Positions 17,143 through 26,726 are shown, counted from the first letter of the stretch. The stretch: 64,000 bases of DNA from Pontibacter coccineus (GCF_030546575.1 NZ_JAUOTN010000011.1:62001-126000); one strand, 5' to 3'. Translations and numbers: made by a program. The notes: a model not told the origin generated them from the letters alone.

Positions 17143-17886
17143 ATGAATTTTAGGGAACAAGTAGATTTAGACAATTTGCCAAGACACATTGCCGTTATCA
17201 TGGACGGAAATGGACGTTGGGCAAAGAAACGGGGCGGCCTGCGAATTTTCGGCCATCAGAGTGCTATCACAGCTGTTCGCGAAACAGTAGAGGCCGCAGC
17301 AGAGATGGGCGTCGAATACCTAACCCTATACGCTTTCTCCACTGAGAACTGGTCGAGGCCGGCAACAGAGGTTTCCGCTCTGATGCAGCTACTGGTTTCT
17401 ACTATCAGAAAGGAAACTGCGACGCTGAACAAGAACAATATCCGCCTGCAAACGATCGGGAATACAGAAAGCCTGCCGAAAGCCTGCCAAAGAGAATTGC
17501 TCGAGGCGATGGAGATAACAAAGGACAACACCCGCATGACCCTGGTGCTGGCCCTTAGTTATAGCGGCCGCTGGGATATCGCGCAAGCCATGCAACGTAT
17601 TGCTGTGGAAGTGGGTCATGGTACTATAGCACCAGCTGATATTAGTGAGGCCACTATAGCGCAGCACCTTTCTACAGCAGGTATACCAGATCCCGAACTG
17701 CTGATCCGTACGAGCGGGGAGCAGCGTATCAGCAATTTCCTGCTTTGGCAGCTGGCTTACACGGAGCTATACATTACGGAGCTACTCTGGCCTGACTTCC
17801 GCAAAGAGCACCTCTACGAAGCCATATGTGCCTTTCAGAGAAGAGAACGCCGCTTTGGCAAGACAAGTGAACAACTAACAAAGTGA
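17143..17886 (+). CDS. uppS: Isoprenyl transferase (undecaprenyl diphosphate synthase)
   Basis: Elongates farnesyl diphosphate with isopentenyl diphosphate to the C55 lipid carrier used for peptidoglycan and O-antigen. From ATG 17143 the protein has 247 residues; an upstream TTG would add seven. The catalytic signature HIAVIMDGNGRWAKKRG with its Asp is intact, followed by GHQSAITAVRETVE, YAFSTENWSRP, and the C-terminal PDPELLIRTSGEQRISNFLLWQ. The stop codon overlaps a GTG upstream of the bamA ATG, so translation of the pair is probably coupled. Confidence 0.96.
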   Translation: MNFREQVDLDNLPRHIAVIMDGNGRWAKKRGGLRIFGHQSAITAVRETVEAAAEMGVEYLTLYAFSTENWSRPATEVSALMQLLVSTIRKETATLNKNNIRLQTIGNTESLPKACQRELLEAMEITKDNTRMTLVLALSYSGRWDIAQAMQRIAVEVGHGTIAPADISEATIAQHLSTAGIPDPELLIRTSGEQRISNFLLWQLAYTELYITELLWPDFRKEHLYEAICAFQRRERRFGKTSEQLTK

Positions 17887-17894
17887 ACATATTA

Positions 17895-20375
17895 ATGACA
17901 AGATGCATCTGGGTGCTTGTGTTTTTGCTAATGGCAGGCACGGCTTCTTCCCAAGTTCTGAATAATCCAGCACAGAGCAAAACGATAGACTACGCTCAGC
18001 CCCAGCAGTACCGCATCGGTGGGATTGAGTTTACAGGTATTAAGTTCCTCGACCCTACTTCACTTCTGGGGGTGTCGGGTCTGAAAGTTGGTGATGAGAT
18101 TACCGTGCCGGGCGAGGACATCAGCCGTGCCATTCAGAAACTGTGGGACCAGGGTATACTGGGTGACGTGGATGTATACGTAACCCGTATCGAAGGCAAC
18201 CAGATTTTCCTGAACTTCGACCTGAAAGAACGACCACGCCTGTCCCGCTTCGAGTTCAAAGGTATAAACAAGTCGCAGCAGGATGCCCTTCGCGAAAAGA
18301 TCAACCTGATCAGAGGGAAGTCGGTAACAGATGCCATGCTTAACCAGACACGTGCTGCCATCCGCAAGTACTTCGCTGAGAAAAGCTACCTCAATGCAAA
18401 GATCAACATCGTGCAGCGCCCTGACTCACTGCTTCCAAACAGTGTGGTGCTTAACATTGATATTGACAGAGGCGACAAGGTAAAAATAGCCGAGATCAAC
18501 TTTGAGGGAAATGAGGCCTTTTCGGACAAGAAACTGCGCCGCCAGCTCAAAAAGACAAAAGAGAAGCGCCTTCACAAGATATTCACCTCGTCAAAATTCC
18601 AGCGCTCAGAATACGAGAATGATAAGCAGCTCCTGCTCGACTTTTACAATTCAGAAGGCTACCGGGATGCGATCATTGTGTCTGATAGTGTTTATAATGT
18701 AAGTCCTGACCGCTTGGGAATCCGGATTGTGGTGGATGAGGGCAACCGCTACTATTACCGCAATATCACCTGGAATGGAAACTACCTATACGAAGATGAT
18801 TATCTGACTCGTGTTCTGGGTATCAACAAAGGTGATATTTACAACAAGCAGGAGCTGGATAAGCGCCTGAACTACAACCCGGCAGGTATAGACGTGTCGG
18901 CTCTATATCAGAATGACGGCTACCTGTTCTTTAACATCGACCCGGTAGAAATGACGGTAGAGGGTGACTCGATAGACATCGAGATGCGTGTATCGGAAGG
19001 TCCGCAGGCGACGATCAGTAAAGTGACTGTGACCGGCAACACCAAGACGAGCGACCATGTGGTGCTCCGCGAGATCCGTACCTTACCTGGTCAGAAGTAT
19101 AGCCGCGACGATTTGATTCGTTCCAGAAACGAGTTAGCGAACTTAGGCTACTTTGACCCGGAAACGATCGGACTGAACCCGATACCGAACCCGGAAGAAG
19201 GAACGGTAGACATTAACTATAGTGTATCAGAGCGTCCGAATGACCAGATCAGCCTTTCAGGAGGCTGGGGTGGTCCGATTGGGGCGGTGGGTACAGTAGG
19301 CCTTACCCTGAACAACTTCTCTACCCGCAAGTTGTTTAAGCTGTCGGAGTGGAGACCGCTACCTAGTGGCGATGGCCAACGCCTATCGCTCAACGTGCAG
19401 GCTAACGGGCGCTACTACCAGTCTTACTCGTTCTCGTTCACCGAGCCGTGGCTGGGTGGTCGTAAGCGAAACTCACTAACCGCGAGTGTGTTCAAAACTG
19501 TGCGCCGTGAGCCAAGAGCCGATATCGACAGAAGGTTGAATGTGGATGGTGGTGCTATAAGCTTAGGACGTACCCTACAATGGCCGGACAACTTCTTCCA
19601 GCTAAGCCATACACTGAGCTACAACCGTTATACACTTAAGAACTACCCGCTATTCGGTTCTGCATTCGAGAACGGTGTCTCAAACAATATCTCGTTTAAC
19701 AACACACTGGCACGTGTGAGTATTGATAACCCTACCTTCCCAAGAAGGGGTTCTAATATCTCGCTGAGCGTGAACCTGACACCGCCATATTCTTTGTTCT
19801 CAGACAAGCGTAACAACTTTGAGTTTGTAGAATTCAATAAATGGATGTTCGACGCCTCGTTCTTCATGAATCTGGCAGGGAATTTGGTACTGAACACACG
19901 GGCCCACTTTGGCTTCCTGAATAGCTACAGTTCGAAGACGAGCATTGGCCCGTTTGAGCGTTTTAGATTAGGAGGTAACGGTTTAGGTGGTGCCAACATC
20001 TTTGTGGGAACTGACTACATTGGTCTGCGTGGCTATGACGAGGAGTCGGTGATCAATAACCCGGATCCGAACCTGATAAACACAGGCGGTATTGCATACA
20101 ACAAGTTTGTATTGGAGGCAAGACAGTTGATTTCTCCTAACCCGGGTGCTACGATCTATGGTCTGGCATTCCTGGAGGCTGGTAACAGCTTTGGTTCTTA
20201 TGACCGATACGATCCGTTTAAACTGTACCGCTCAGGTGGTGTGGGTGTTCGTATCTTCATGGCGGCCTTTGGTCTGCTGGGCTTCGACTACGGTTGGAGA
20301 TTTGACGATGTGCCTGGACGTCCTGAAATGAAGCGTGGCCAGTTCCACTTCATGATCGGACAGCAGATACGATAA
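17895..20375 (+). CDS. bamA: Outer-membrane protein assembly factor BamA
   Basis: Central Omp85 insertase for outer-membrane beta-barrels. I favour ATG 17895 (MTRCIWVLVFLLMAGTASSQ signal peptide); GTG 17883 overlaps the uppS stop and is possible. POTRA repeats run from about residue 40 to 420 (for example IGGIEFTGIKFLDPT, RLSRFEFKGINKS, VKIAEINFEGNEAFSDKKL, ATISKVTVTGNTKTSDHV). The barrel follows, with the GLRGYDEESV loop. The length of about 826 is normal. The C-terminus is HFMIGQQIR, without the usual terminal Phe. Two Skp-like chaperones follow immediately, the classical bamA-skp order. Confidence 0.95.
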   Translation: MTRCIWVLVFLLMAGTASSQVLNNPAQSKTIDYAQPQQYRIGGIEFTGIKFLDPTSLLGVSGLKVGDEITVPGEDISRAIQKLWDQGILGDVDVYVTRIEGNQIFLNFDLKERPRLSRFEFKGINKSQQDALREKINLIRGKSVTDAMLNQTRAAIRKYFAEKSYLNAKINIVQRPDSLLPNSVVLNIDIDRGDKVKIAEINFEGNEAFSDKKLRRQLKKTKEKRLHKIFTSSKFQRSEYENDKQLLLDFYNSEGYRDAIIVSDSVYNVSPDRLGIRIVVDEGNRYYYRNITWNGNYLYEDDYLTRVLGINKGDIYNKQELDKRLNYNPAGIDVSALYQNDGYLFFNIDPVEMTVEGDSIDIEMRVSEGPQATISKVTVTGNTKTSDHVVLREIRTLPGQKYSRDDLIRSRNELANLGYFDPETIGLNPIPNPEEGTVDINYSVSERPNDQISLSGGWGGPIGAVGTVGLTLNNFSTRKLFKLSEWRPLPSGDGQRLSLNVQANGRYYQSYSFSFTEPWLGGRKRNSLTASVFKTVRREPRADIDRRLNVDGGAISLGRTLQWPDNFFQLSHTLSYNRYTLKNYPLFGSAFENGVSNNISFNNTLARVSIDNPTFPRRGSNISLSVNLTPPYSLFSDKRNNFEFVEFNKWMFDASFFMNLAGNLVLNTRAHFGFLNSYSSKTSIGPFERFRLGGNGLGGANIFVGTDYIGLRGYDEESVINNPDPNLINTGGIAYNKFVLEARQLISPNPGATIYGLAFLEAGNSFGSYDRYDPFKLYRSGGVGVRIFMAAFGLLGFDYGWRFDDVPGRPEMKRGQFHFMIGQQIR

Positions 20376-20384
20376 GGAATTAGT

Positions 20385-21050
20385 ATGAAAAAGTTTTTGT
20401 TCATCTTTTTAGCCGGATTTTTCCTGACGACTGTTTCACAGGCGCAGAAGTTTGGCTATATTGATTCTAACTTCATTCTGAGCAAGATGCCGGCATACGC
20501 CAAGGCGCAGGCGGAGCTGGACAAACAAAGCGCGGCCTGGCAGAAGGAGATAGAGGGAATGCACCAGGCGGTGGAGAAGATGAAGGAAGACTACAAGGCC
20601 GAGGAGGTGCTTCTAACGGAAGAGATGAAGAAGAAGCGCCTTTCTGAAATCACCCGCAAAGAGAATGAAGTGCGGGAATACCAGCGCAAAGTCTTTGGTT
20701 TCGAGGGGATGATGTTCAAGCGTCGCCAGGACCTGATCAGACCAATTCAGGATGAGGTGTTCACGGCAGTTGAAAAAGTTGCCAAGGCAAAGGGTCTGCA
20801 AACGGTATTTGATAAGTCAGGAGACCTGATCATGATCTATACCAACCCGGTACACGATTACACAGAGTACGTGTTGGAGGAGTTGGGCCTTGCCACCGAT
20901 AAGCAGAATGTGCCTGGCAAAAAGCCGGCGGATGCGTTAGTGGATGATCCGGATAGTTTGCCTGATACAGGTATACAGAACGAAGAGAACCAGACGCAGC
21001 AACAGGACAAGAAAAAAACGCCGCCAACAAAGAAGAAGTCAAACAACTAA
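20385..21050 (+). CDS. OmpH/Skp-family periplasmic chaperone (first copy)
   Basis: A 221-residue exported protein 9 bp after bamA. The signal peptide ends at TVSQAQ. KFGYIDSNFILSKMP is the Skp/OmpH start; a long charged coiled coil follows (about 45-125), then LQTVFDKSGDLIMIYTNP. The tail from about 180 is disordered, rich in Asp, Gln and Lys (ending KKKTPPTKKKSNN). Skp forms trimers that hold unfolded outer-membrane proteins for BamA. It is one of two tandem copies. Confidence 0.92.
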   Translation: MKKFLFIFLAGFFLTTVSQAQKFGYIDSNFILSKMPAYAKAQAELDKQSAAWQKEIEGMHQAVEKMKEDYKAEEVLLTEEMKKKRLSEITRKENEVREYQRKVFGFEGMMFKRRQDLIRPIQDEVFTAVEKVAKAKGLQTVFDKSGDLIMIYTNPVHDYTEYVLEELGLATDKQNVPGKKPADALVDDPDSLPDTGIQNEENQTQQQDKKKTPPTKKKSNN

Positions 21051-21081
21051 ACAACAAGAATAACAAATTAACCATCCAATC

Positions 21082-21696
21082 ATGAACAAAATCAAATTTT
21101 TAGTAGTAGCGTTTTTCTTTATCAGCTTTGCCTCTTTTGCACAGACGAACGAGCAGGCGACTAAAATAGGATATGCTAACGTAGAAGAGATTCTGAGCAA
21201 GATGCCAGAAAGAGCCTCTATGCAGAAGGAGTTGGAAGTATATGGACAAAAGTTGCAGGAGCAGTTTGCATCAAAAGAAACTGAGTATAACACCAAGATG
21301 CAAGCTTACCAGAAAGGCGCTTCCACGATGGACAAAGTAGTACGCGAAGACAAAGAGCGTGAACTGATGAACCTGGAGCAGTCTATCCAGAAGTTTCAGT
21401 ACGATGCTCAGATGTCTATCCGTGATAAAGAGCAGTCGCTGATCCAGCCAGTGCTTGTAAAGATCGAGAACGCCATCAAAGAAGTGGCTAAAGAGAACGG
21501 CTACCTGTATATCCTGAGTGAGCAGGCTATCCTGGAAGGTCCTGAAAGCGGCAGCATCAACAACCTGGTGTTCAAAAAGCTGGGTGTAGACCCTAGCAAG
21601 CAACCAGCAGCAGCTCAGCAGGCTCAGCCACAGCAGCAGCAACCAGCCGCTGCCAAGCCAGCCACTACAACTCCAGCCAAGAAGAAGAAAAAGTAA
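21082..21696 (+). CDS. OmpH/Skp-family periplasmic chaperone (second copy)
   Basis: A 204-residue paralogue of the preceding gene. The signal peptide ends at FASFAQ. TKIGYANVEEILSKMPE opens the Skp domain, a coiled coil spans about 45-120, and YLYILSEQAILEGPESGS matches the second half of OmpH. The C-terminus is a Gln/Ala/Pro-rich linker ending in a lysine run (AKKKKK). Both copies end in a basic tail. A terminator follows at 21720. Confidence 0.92.
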   Translation: MNKIKFLVVAFFFISFASFAQTNEQATKIGYANVEEILSKMPERASMQKELEVYGQKLQEQFASKETEYNTKMQAYQKGASTMDKVVREDKERELMNLEQSIQKFQYDAQMSIRDKEQSLIQPVLVKIENAIKEVAKENGYLYILSEQAILEGPESGSINNLVFKKLGVDPSKQPAAAQQAQPQQQQPAAAKPATTTPAKKKKK

Positions 21697-21719
21697 TCAA
21701 TACTCCTTCGTGAGTTCAG

Positions 21720-21753
21720 GAAAGCCGATGTTCTATACTTCGGCTTTCTTTTT
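21720..21753 (+). terminator. Terminator after the bamA-skp-skp run
   Basis: GAAAGCCGA (21720-21728) pairs with TCGGCTTTC (21740-21748), followed by TTTTTG. It lies upstream of, and partly inside, the longest possible reading frame of the next gene, which argues that the real start of that gene is downstream. Confidence 0.8.
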
Positions 21754-21775
21754 GTTTATACCTAAATCTAGTGCC

Positions 21776-22813
21776 GTGATTGACTTTGAAGAAGAAGAGC
21801 AGGACAGTATAGAGGATTCGGACGAATTATACGAACACCATCGCATTGTAGTAGACAAGGGACAGGCGCTGCTGCGCATCGATAAGTTCCTGATGGATCG
21901 CTTGCCTAATGTGACCCGCAACAAGCTGCAGGGAGCTATACGCTCCGAATCAGTGCAGGTTAACCAGAAGCCGGTGAAGGTAAGCTACAGAGTGAAGCCC
22001 CTTGATGTGATCACCATCACACTGGCGACTCCCCCACGCGATACCGAAATTATCCCGGAGGATATACCGATCCACATCATTTATGAAGACGATGAGTTGC
22101 TGATCGTTAACAAAGAGCCAGGTATGGTGGTGCACCCAGGCTTTAATAACTGGTCAGGAACGCTTGTCAATGCGCTCACCTACCATTTGCAGCAACTCCC
22201 TACTACCCGCAACGGGGAGGGCCGTCCCGGGCTTGTGCACCGCATTGACAAAGACACCTCTGGCTTACTGGTAATTGCGAAGACAGAGTATAGCATGGCT
22301 TTTCTAGCCAAGCAGTTTTTCAAGCATACGATCGAGCGGACTTATTACGCCTTGGTGTGGGGAGTGCCCAAGCAGGACTCAGGCACGATTGTGGGCCATG
22401 TGGGACGTAGCGCAAAAGACCGACGGGTAATGACCGTATACCCAGGCGGGGAGTTTGGGAAGCACGCTGTTACACATTATAAGGTCCTGCAAAAGTTTAA
22501 ATATGTATCGCTGGTGCAGTGTAACCTGGAGACGGGGAGAACACATCAGATCAGAGCGCATATGAAGTACCTGGGCCATCCGTTATTCTCTGATGCCACC
22601 TACGGAGGAGATAAGATATTACAGGGGATGCCAACAGGCTCTTATAAGACATTCGTAGAGAATGCCTTTAAGTTAATGCCACGACAGGCGTTGCATGCTA
22701 AATCACTCGGTTTTATTCATCCTTCAAGCAAGGCGTTTATACAATTCCACTCTGAATTGCCTGAGGACTTCCAGGCGGCATTAGAAAAGTGGTCGCTTTA
22801 CGAAAACCAGTAA
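21776..22813 (+). CDS. RluA/RluD-family pseudouridine synthase
   Basis: Isomerises uridine to pseudouridine in ribosomal RNA. I choose GTG 21776 (VIDFEEEEQDS...), since the longer frame from 21710 runs through a terminator hairpin. An S4 RNA-binding domain (about 30-95, RIDKFLMDRLPNVTRNKLQGAI) precedes the catalytic domain, with the catalytic aspartate in GLVHRIDKDTSGLLVIAK, and ETGRTHQIRAHMKYLGHPLFSD, both diagnostic. The layout is that of RluD, which modifies the 23S helix 69 loop. Length is about 345 residues. Convergent with the TPR gene; a shared terminator lies between. Confidence 0.92.
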   Translation: MIDFEEEEQDSIEDSDELYEHHRIVVDKGQALLRIDKFLMDRLPNVTRNKLQGAIRSESVQVNQKPVKVSYRVKPLDVITITLATPPRDTEIIPEDIPIHIIYEDDELLIVNKEPGMVVHPGFNNWSGTLVNALTYHLQQLPTTRNGEGRPGLVHRIDKDTSGLLVIAKTEYSMAFLAKQFFKHTIERTYYALVWGVPKQDSGTIVGHVGRSAKDRRVMTVYPGGEFGKHAVTHYKVLQKFKYVSLVQCNLETGRTHQIRAHMKYLGHPLFSDATYGGDKILQGMPTGSYKTFVENAFKLMPRQALHAKSLGFIHPSSKAFIQFHSELPEDFQAALEKWSLYENQ

Positions 22814-22852
22814 GGTATATTGGTGTCACCATATACTCTGGTCATGAATACA

Positions 22853-22882
22853 AAAAGCCCGCTCCATCAGGAGCGGGCTTTT
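22853..22882. terminator. Bidirectional terminator between the pseudouridine synthase and TPR genes
   Basis: AAAAGCCCGCTCC (22853-22865) and GGAGCGGGCTTTT (22870-22882) form a 13-bp perfect stem with A and T tracts on both sides, serving the two convergent genes. A near-palindrome around TGGTGTCACCA lies just before it (22814-22835). Confidence 0.92.
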
Positions 22883-22906
22883 CTATGATCAAGCGTTGAA
22901 TTTAAA

Positions 22907-24511
22907 TTAACGCTTCTTTTTAGGAGAGTTAGTCTTGTTGATCTCAGCCAGGGCTGTTTCAGCCTGCGTGTTGGTTGGGTCTAGCGTTTTCACTTCCGTC
23001 CAGTACTTGATCGCGTTGTCACGCTCACCTTTCAGGTAGTAATAGTAGCCCAGGTAAGTATTAGCCTCGATCAGCTCTTTTTTATACTTCTCGGTTTCAC
23101 TATTAGTGAGTTTAATAAACTCTTCGTAGTGAGGCTTAGCCAAACCCTTTTCTGTCTCAGGGTCCAGGTTCGCCTGTGCACGGGCTCTCCATAAGTGCGC
23201 ATAAGCGTAAGTAGGGTTAGCGTCCGTGATCTTCTTATAAGTCTCGTCAGCCTTGTCAAACTGCTCTGCCATCATGTAGGCATTACCCAGGTGGAAGTAG
23301 TCTGTATTGGAAGCACCCAGTTTCTCTTGCTTTCTGTTGTAAACCTCCACAGCTTTGTCAAACTGCTTCTCGCGGGCATACATGTTAGCAAGGTCATAAT
23401 AAAGCTCTGGTTTGGTTGGTTCCAGCGCAATCGCTTTCTCCAGGTTCTCAACAGCTTTCGCAGGCTGGTTGTTTCTTGCCAGTATTCTGCCATAGTACTC
23501 ATAATCACTCGCGATCAGGTTGTTCTGGTCTACCTTGCTCAGGTAATTTTCCATAGCCTGCAAGGCTTCTTCAGGCTTGCCAAGTTCCAGGTATGAGTAG
23601 GCCAACAGACGGTTCATCGTCTTGTTGTTGGGATCTGTTTTCAGTACTTCCTGTACTTCGCGCAATGTGCCTTCATAGTCCTTTGTCAGGAACAGGAAAG
23701 ATGCATACTTAGCACGGGTTTCAGGCGTGTTCTCCGACATGTCTACAAATTGCTTGAACGTAGACAGTGCTCTGTCATACTGGCCGGCAAAGTAGTATAG
23801 TTCGCCTAGGTCGCTGTAAGCGGGGGCATAGTTCGGGTCAAGCGCAATTGCTTTCTTGTAAGCCTCTTCTGCTTCGTTGTAGTTACGTGAGCTGGTATAC
23901 AGCTGTCCTCTTTTCAGGTGAGCCTTCGGCGACTTATCGTTGATGCGGATAGCGTTGTCGTAGCTAGTCATAGCCTGGCCACCGTTACCCAGTTTCAGGT
24001 AAGCATCGCCCATCAGCAGGTAAGCCTCAGCATTGTTTTTATCACGATCTACGGCCTGCTTCAGGTACTCGATCGCTTTGTTGTAATCCTGTTCTGTTGC
24101 CTCAGGAGCCATCAGGTAAGCCTCTCCAATGCTTGCCAGCACGAAAGCATCTTTCTTGCCGCGTTTCATTGCATCTGCAAAGTGCTTCTCAGCACCGGCG
24201 CGGTTGCCTTTGGCCATTTCTACTTTGCCCAGTCCCACCATATTGATGGCAGACTTTGAGTTTTTAGCCAGACCCTGATTAAAGTAGTAGGCGGCTGAGT
24301 CCGGATTTTCAGAGCGTAGGTATACATCACCCAGTCCAAAATAAGCGTTGTCAGCGTTTTTGTTGTTCAACTGAGATTTATAAATAGACTTAGCCTCCTG
24401 ATAGCGCCCTTGTTCAGCTGCCTTACGGCCCTGATCGCTAGACTGCGCAAATGCAGCTGCTGTAGGGAACATGGCAGCTACCAGTAAAGCATATTTCCAG
24501 TTATTTGTCAT
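22907..24511 (-). CDS. Tetratricopeptide-repeat protein, exported
   Basis: A 534-residue protein with a signal peptide ending at AAAFAQS. About a dozen TPR units fill almost all of it, with recognisable A-x3-Y-x2-A-x-P cores such as YNEAEEAYKKAIALDPNYAPAY and KAVENLEKAIALEPTKPELYY. The C-terminus is basic (NSPKKKR). TPR proteins are scaffolds. Here the gene closes the minus-strand run that starts with ExbB/ExbD/TonB and a PstS-like lipoprotein, an arrangement seen in other Bacteroidota, so it probably acts in the periplasm with that system. The exact partner is unknown. Confidence 0.88.
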   Translation of the reverse strand: MTNNWKYALLVAAMFPTAAAFAQSSDQGRKAAEQGRYQEAKSIYKSQLNNKNADNAYFGLGDVYLRSENPDSAAYYFNQGLAKNSKSAINMVGLGKVEMAKGNRAGAEKHFADAMKRGKKDAFVLASIGEAYLMAPEATEQDYNKAIEYLKQAVDRDKNNAEAYLLMGDAYLKLGNGGQAMTSYDNAIRINDKSPKAHLKRGQLYTSSRNYNEAEEAYKKAIALDPNYAPAYSDLGELYYFAGQYDRALSTFKQFVDMSENTPETRAKYASFLFLTKDYEGTLREVQEVLKTDPNNKTMNRLLAYSYLELGKPEEALQAMENYLSKVDQNNLIASDYEYYGRILARNNQPAKAVENLEKAIALEPTKPELYYDLANMYAREKQFDKAVEVYNRKQEKLGASNTDYFHLGNAYMMAEQFDKADETYKKITDANPTYAYAHLWRARAQANLDPETEKGLAKPHYEEFIKLTNSETEKYKKELIEANTYLGYYYYLKGERDNAIKYWTEVKTLDPTNTQAETALAEINKTNSPKKKR

Positions 24512-24552
24512 TGTTAGTTTAATTTAGGTTGTGTTATTATTGTTTGTAAGCT

Positions 24553-25515
24553 TTAATCCTGTTTGAATTTACTCGGTCTATTGTTAAAACCCACCACACG
24601 GACAGGCATAGTGGCAGGCACAAGGCCAGACTTCAGTATGATGCGCTGCCCTCGGTCGCTTGCTACATAAGCTGCAAAACCTGTGCCAAGACCTGCACGG
24701 CCCTCAGTACTAATGATATACCAGAATCTTCTAAGCGGATAGTCGCCTTGTGCGATGTAAGCCTGATACGGTTGAAAGTAGCTATCCGTTGTTATTGGGT
24801 TCTCTTCTGTGCTTATACCGACTACTTTTATTTGTTTTAAGAAATTGACAGAAGTCGTGTCATCCCGATCGCTTATCCAGTTCACGCCGATCACCCCTAT
24901 TGCATTCTCATTTTTTGCCACATAGTCTATCAGGGCCGGATGAGAATTGCTCGCGGTGGCTGTCGGAGGCAACGGCTGGCCCGCTATCAGGGTGTCGCGC
25001 ATATACCTAGCCGTACTGGAGTTGTTGTTGTCAAATACCAAGGCAATATCCCGAAGGCTGCTCTCAGGGTTCAATTGCTTCCAGCTGGTGATCTTTCCTG
25101 AAAAGATATCACGCAGTTGGTTCATGGTCAGGAGCGTATCCAGGTTCTTGTTGTTCACAATTAGTGCAACGGCATCAATAGCGATCCTGGTATACCTGGG
25201 TGTAATCTTTCTCTGGTCAAAGACTGCCTTTTCCTGCTCAGTCAGCTGTCGCGACACGATAGCGACCCGGGTGCTATCGTCGAGCAGGTCATCAAATACT
25301 TTCCCCTCTGCCTTGTACTGTGCATTAATGGTAGCATACCGGTATATGCCTTCAAAAGCGTTTACCTGGCTTTCTATGATTGGTTGGAGGGTTTCGTCAG
25401 CGCTAATGCCGATCGTACCCGTTGTAGATGTGTCACGTTCTGTCTTGGGGTCGCTATGGCAGGCTGCCAGCGCAACCAGTCCAAGCGCCAGGAACACCTT
25501 GGCTGCTTTAATCAT
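24553..25515 (-). CDS. PstS-like substrate-binding lipoprotein
   Basis: About 320 residues from ATG 25515, where MIKAAKVFLALGLVALAAC gives a lipobox with Cys20; the longer frame to 25599 overlaps the upstream gene. The mature protein has the periplasmic binding fold of phosphate-binding PstS: TIGISADETLQPIIESQVNAF near the start, RVAIVSRQLTEQE, AIDAVALIVNNKN, LRDIFSGKITSWKQL and IGVIGVNWISD. Such PstS-like proteins next to ExbB/ExbD/TonB genes are usual in Bacteroidota and do not go with an ABC permease here, so the ligand is not certain. The start overlaps the previous stop by 8 bp. Confidence 0.85.
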   Translation of the reverse strand: MIKAAKVFLALGLVALAACHSDPKTERDTSTTGTIGISADETLQPIIESQVNAFEGIYRYATINAQYKAEGKVFDDLLDDSTRVAIVSRQLTEQEKAVFDQRKITPRYTRIAIDAVALIVNNKNLDTLLTMNQLRDIFSGKITSWKQLNPESSLRDIALVFDNNNSSTARYMRDTLIAGQPLPPTATASNSHPALIDYVAKNENAIGVIGVNWISDRDDTTSVNFLKQIKVVGISTEENPITTDSYFQPYQAYIAQGDYPLRRFWYIISTEGRAGLGTGFAAYVASDRGQRIILKSGLVPATMPVRVVGFNNRPSKFKQD

Positions 25516-25771
25516 CTTGTCTGTCTCTCCTTGATTTGGAATTAACCTGATATGCTCTGACAAATCGTACGAGTCCATAAAGGATAAGCACCCCTCCAAA
25601 AATCGTTTGTGCTGTCTTTGACATACTCAGATTGTATTCCTCTCCATCCATAAAAATCATAAACAGCCCTGCCGCTACATAAATCAATGTCATCAGCATA
25701 CCGAAATAGCGTGCGAATTTGTTGAAATACGTAACGGAAGATCTTTCGTCTCCTCTCCTTGGTCGTAACAT
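25508..25771 (-). CDS. Small two-helix membrane protein
   Basis: An 87-residue protein with a basic N-terminus (LRPRRGDER) and two membrane helices (FGMLMTLIYVAAGLFMIFM and TIFGGVLILYGLVRFV), ending in a charged tail RRDRQDD. It overlaps the PstS-like gene by 8 bp, and an AAGGAG sequence inside its end precedes that ATG. The position between tonB and the PstS-like gene implies a role in the energised uptake system, but I do not recognise the family by function. Confidence 0.78.
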   Translation of the reverse strand: MLRPRRGDERSSVTYFNKFARYFGMLMTLIYVAAGLFMIFMDGEEYNLSMSKTAQTIFGGVLILYGLVRFVRAYQVNSKSRRDRQDD

Positions 25772-25825
25772 GTTCAGGTTTGCCTATATATGTAGGCCTA
25801 AATTTAAGGTTTATACTTTAAAAAT

Positions 25826-25867
25826 TAAAGCAGAAGCCATGCTATGTGTAGTTTAGCTTCTGCTTTA
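25826..25867 (-). terminator. Terminator after the second tonB
   Basis: TAAAGCAGAAGC (25826-25837) pairs with GCTTCTGCTTTA (25856-25867) around an 18-base loop, with an A-rich stretch on the downstream minus-strand side (25821-25829). It separates tonB from the small membrane-protein gene. Confidence 0.7.
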
Positions 25868-25883
25868 TACTTTATATTTCTAT

Positions 25884-26726
25884 TTATCGTTGCAAGTTGA
25901 ATCGTATTGGTAAAGTATAGCGGACTGCGACAGGTTTCCCGTTTTGCTTGCCTGGCGACCAGTCAGGCAGACTCTGAATAACGCGTAGTGCTTCTTCGTC
26001 CGTTCCGTAACCCAATCCCTTCAAAACAGTTGCGCCTGTTACCTTTCCGTTTCTGTTCACGACGAAGCTCACCACAACGATTCCCTCTACCTGTTCTGTG
26101 ACAGCCTGTCTCGGATAGCGCATCTTTTTGCTGATATAACGCATCAGCGCTGCCTCACCGCCCTCAAACGATGGCATTTCTTCCACATAATCGAATACAC
26201 TGTTAGCCTCACCTTCTCCTGTACCGGCTGTGTTGTTGTTTCCATCGCCTTCTATACCTGCCAGATTCGAATTGCTTGGCATCTCACCCTCGATGTTTTG
26301 TGTTCCGATAATGGCTCCTGCCATTTCTTCTTCGGTAGGAGGTGCTTCATCTGGTCCGGGATGTTCGTCTGGAACTACCCTTGTTGTTACGTTTTTCACT
26401 GTTTTGATCTGTTCCTGCGTGGCTGGTGCTGGATCCTGTTGTGCTGGTTCAGGGTCAGCCGCAGGCGGTGGCTGTAAGATCAACTTCTCTATGACTACAC
26501 GGCCTTTATCTTCATCAGGTGTTTTTTTGCTGATTATCGCTTTTTCCTGATCAGGCATTAGCAAAGGCCAGCCGAGCCCTGTAGCGAAAAGGCTAATCGC
26601 TACAATTGCTGCTGCCACTATGTGTTTGCTGTAATCTTTCCTTAGTTCATAAGCTCCGTAGGCTTTGTTTCTGGTGGCGAAAACTACATTGTTGAAGGTC
26701 ATGTCGAATAAATAGCTCTCTTTCAT
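25884..26726 (-). CDS. Energy transducer TonB (second copy)
   Basis: A 280-residue periplasm-spanning protein. An N-terminal cytoplasmic stretch (MKESYLFDMTFNNVVF then NKAYGAYELRKDYSKH) precedes one membrane helix (VAAAIVAISLFATGLGW). A Pro/Glu/Gln-rich spacer follows, and the C-terminal TonB domain (about 190-280) has EMPSFEGGEAALMRYISKKM, RYPRQAVTEQVEGIVVVSF and RVIQSLPDWSPGKQNGKPV. It couples proton-motive force to TonB-dependent receptors. A terminator separates it from the upstream exbB-exbD-exbD-tonB transcript, so it is probably regulated separately. Confidence 0.92.
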   Translation of the reverse strand: MKESYLFDMTFNNVVFATRNKAYGAYELRKDYSKHIVAAAIVAISLFATGLGWPLLMPDQEKAIISKKTPDEDKGRVVIEKLILQPPPAADPEPAQQDPAPATQEQIKTVKNVTTRVVPDEHPGPDEAPPTEEEMAGAIIGTQNIEGEMPSNSNLAGIEGDGNNNTAGTGEGEANSVFDYVEEMPSFEGGEAALMRYISKKMRYPRQAVTEQVEGIVVVSFVVNRNGKVTGATVLKGLGYGTDEEALRVIQSLPDWSPGKQNGKPVAVRYTLPIRFNLQR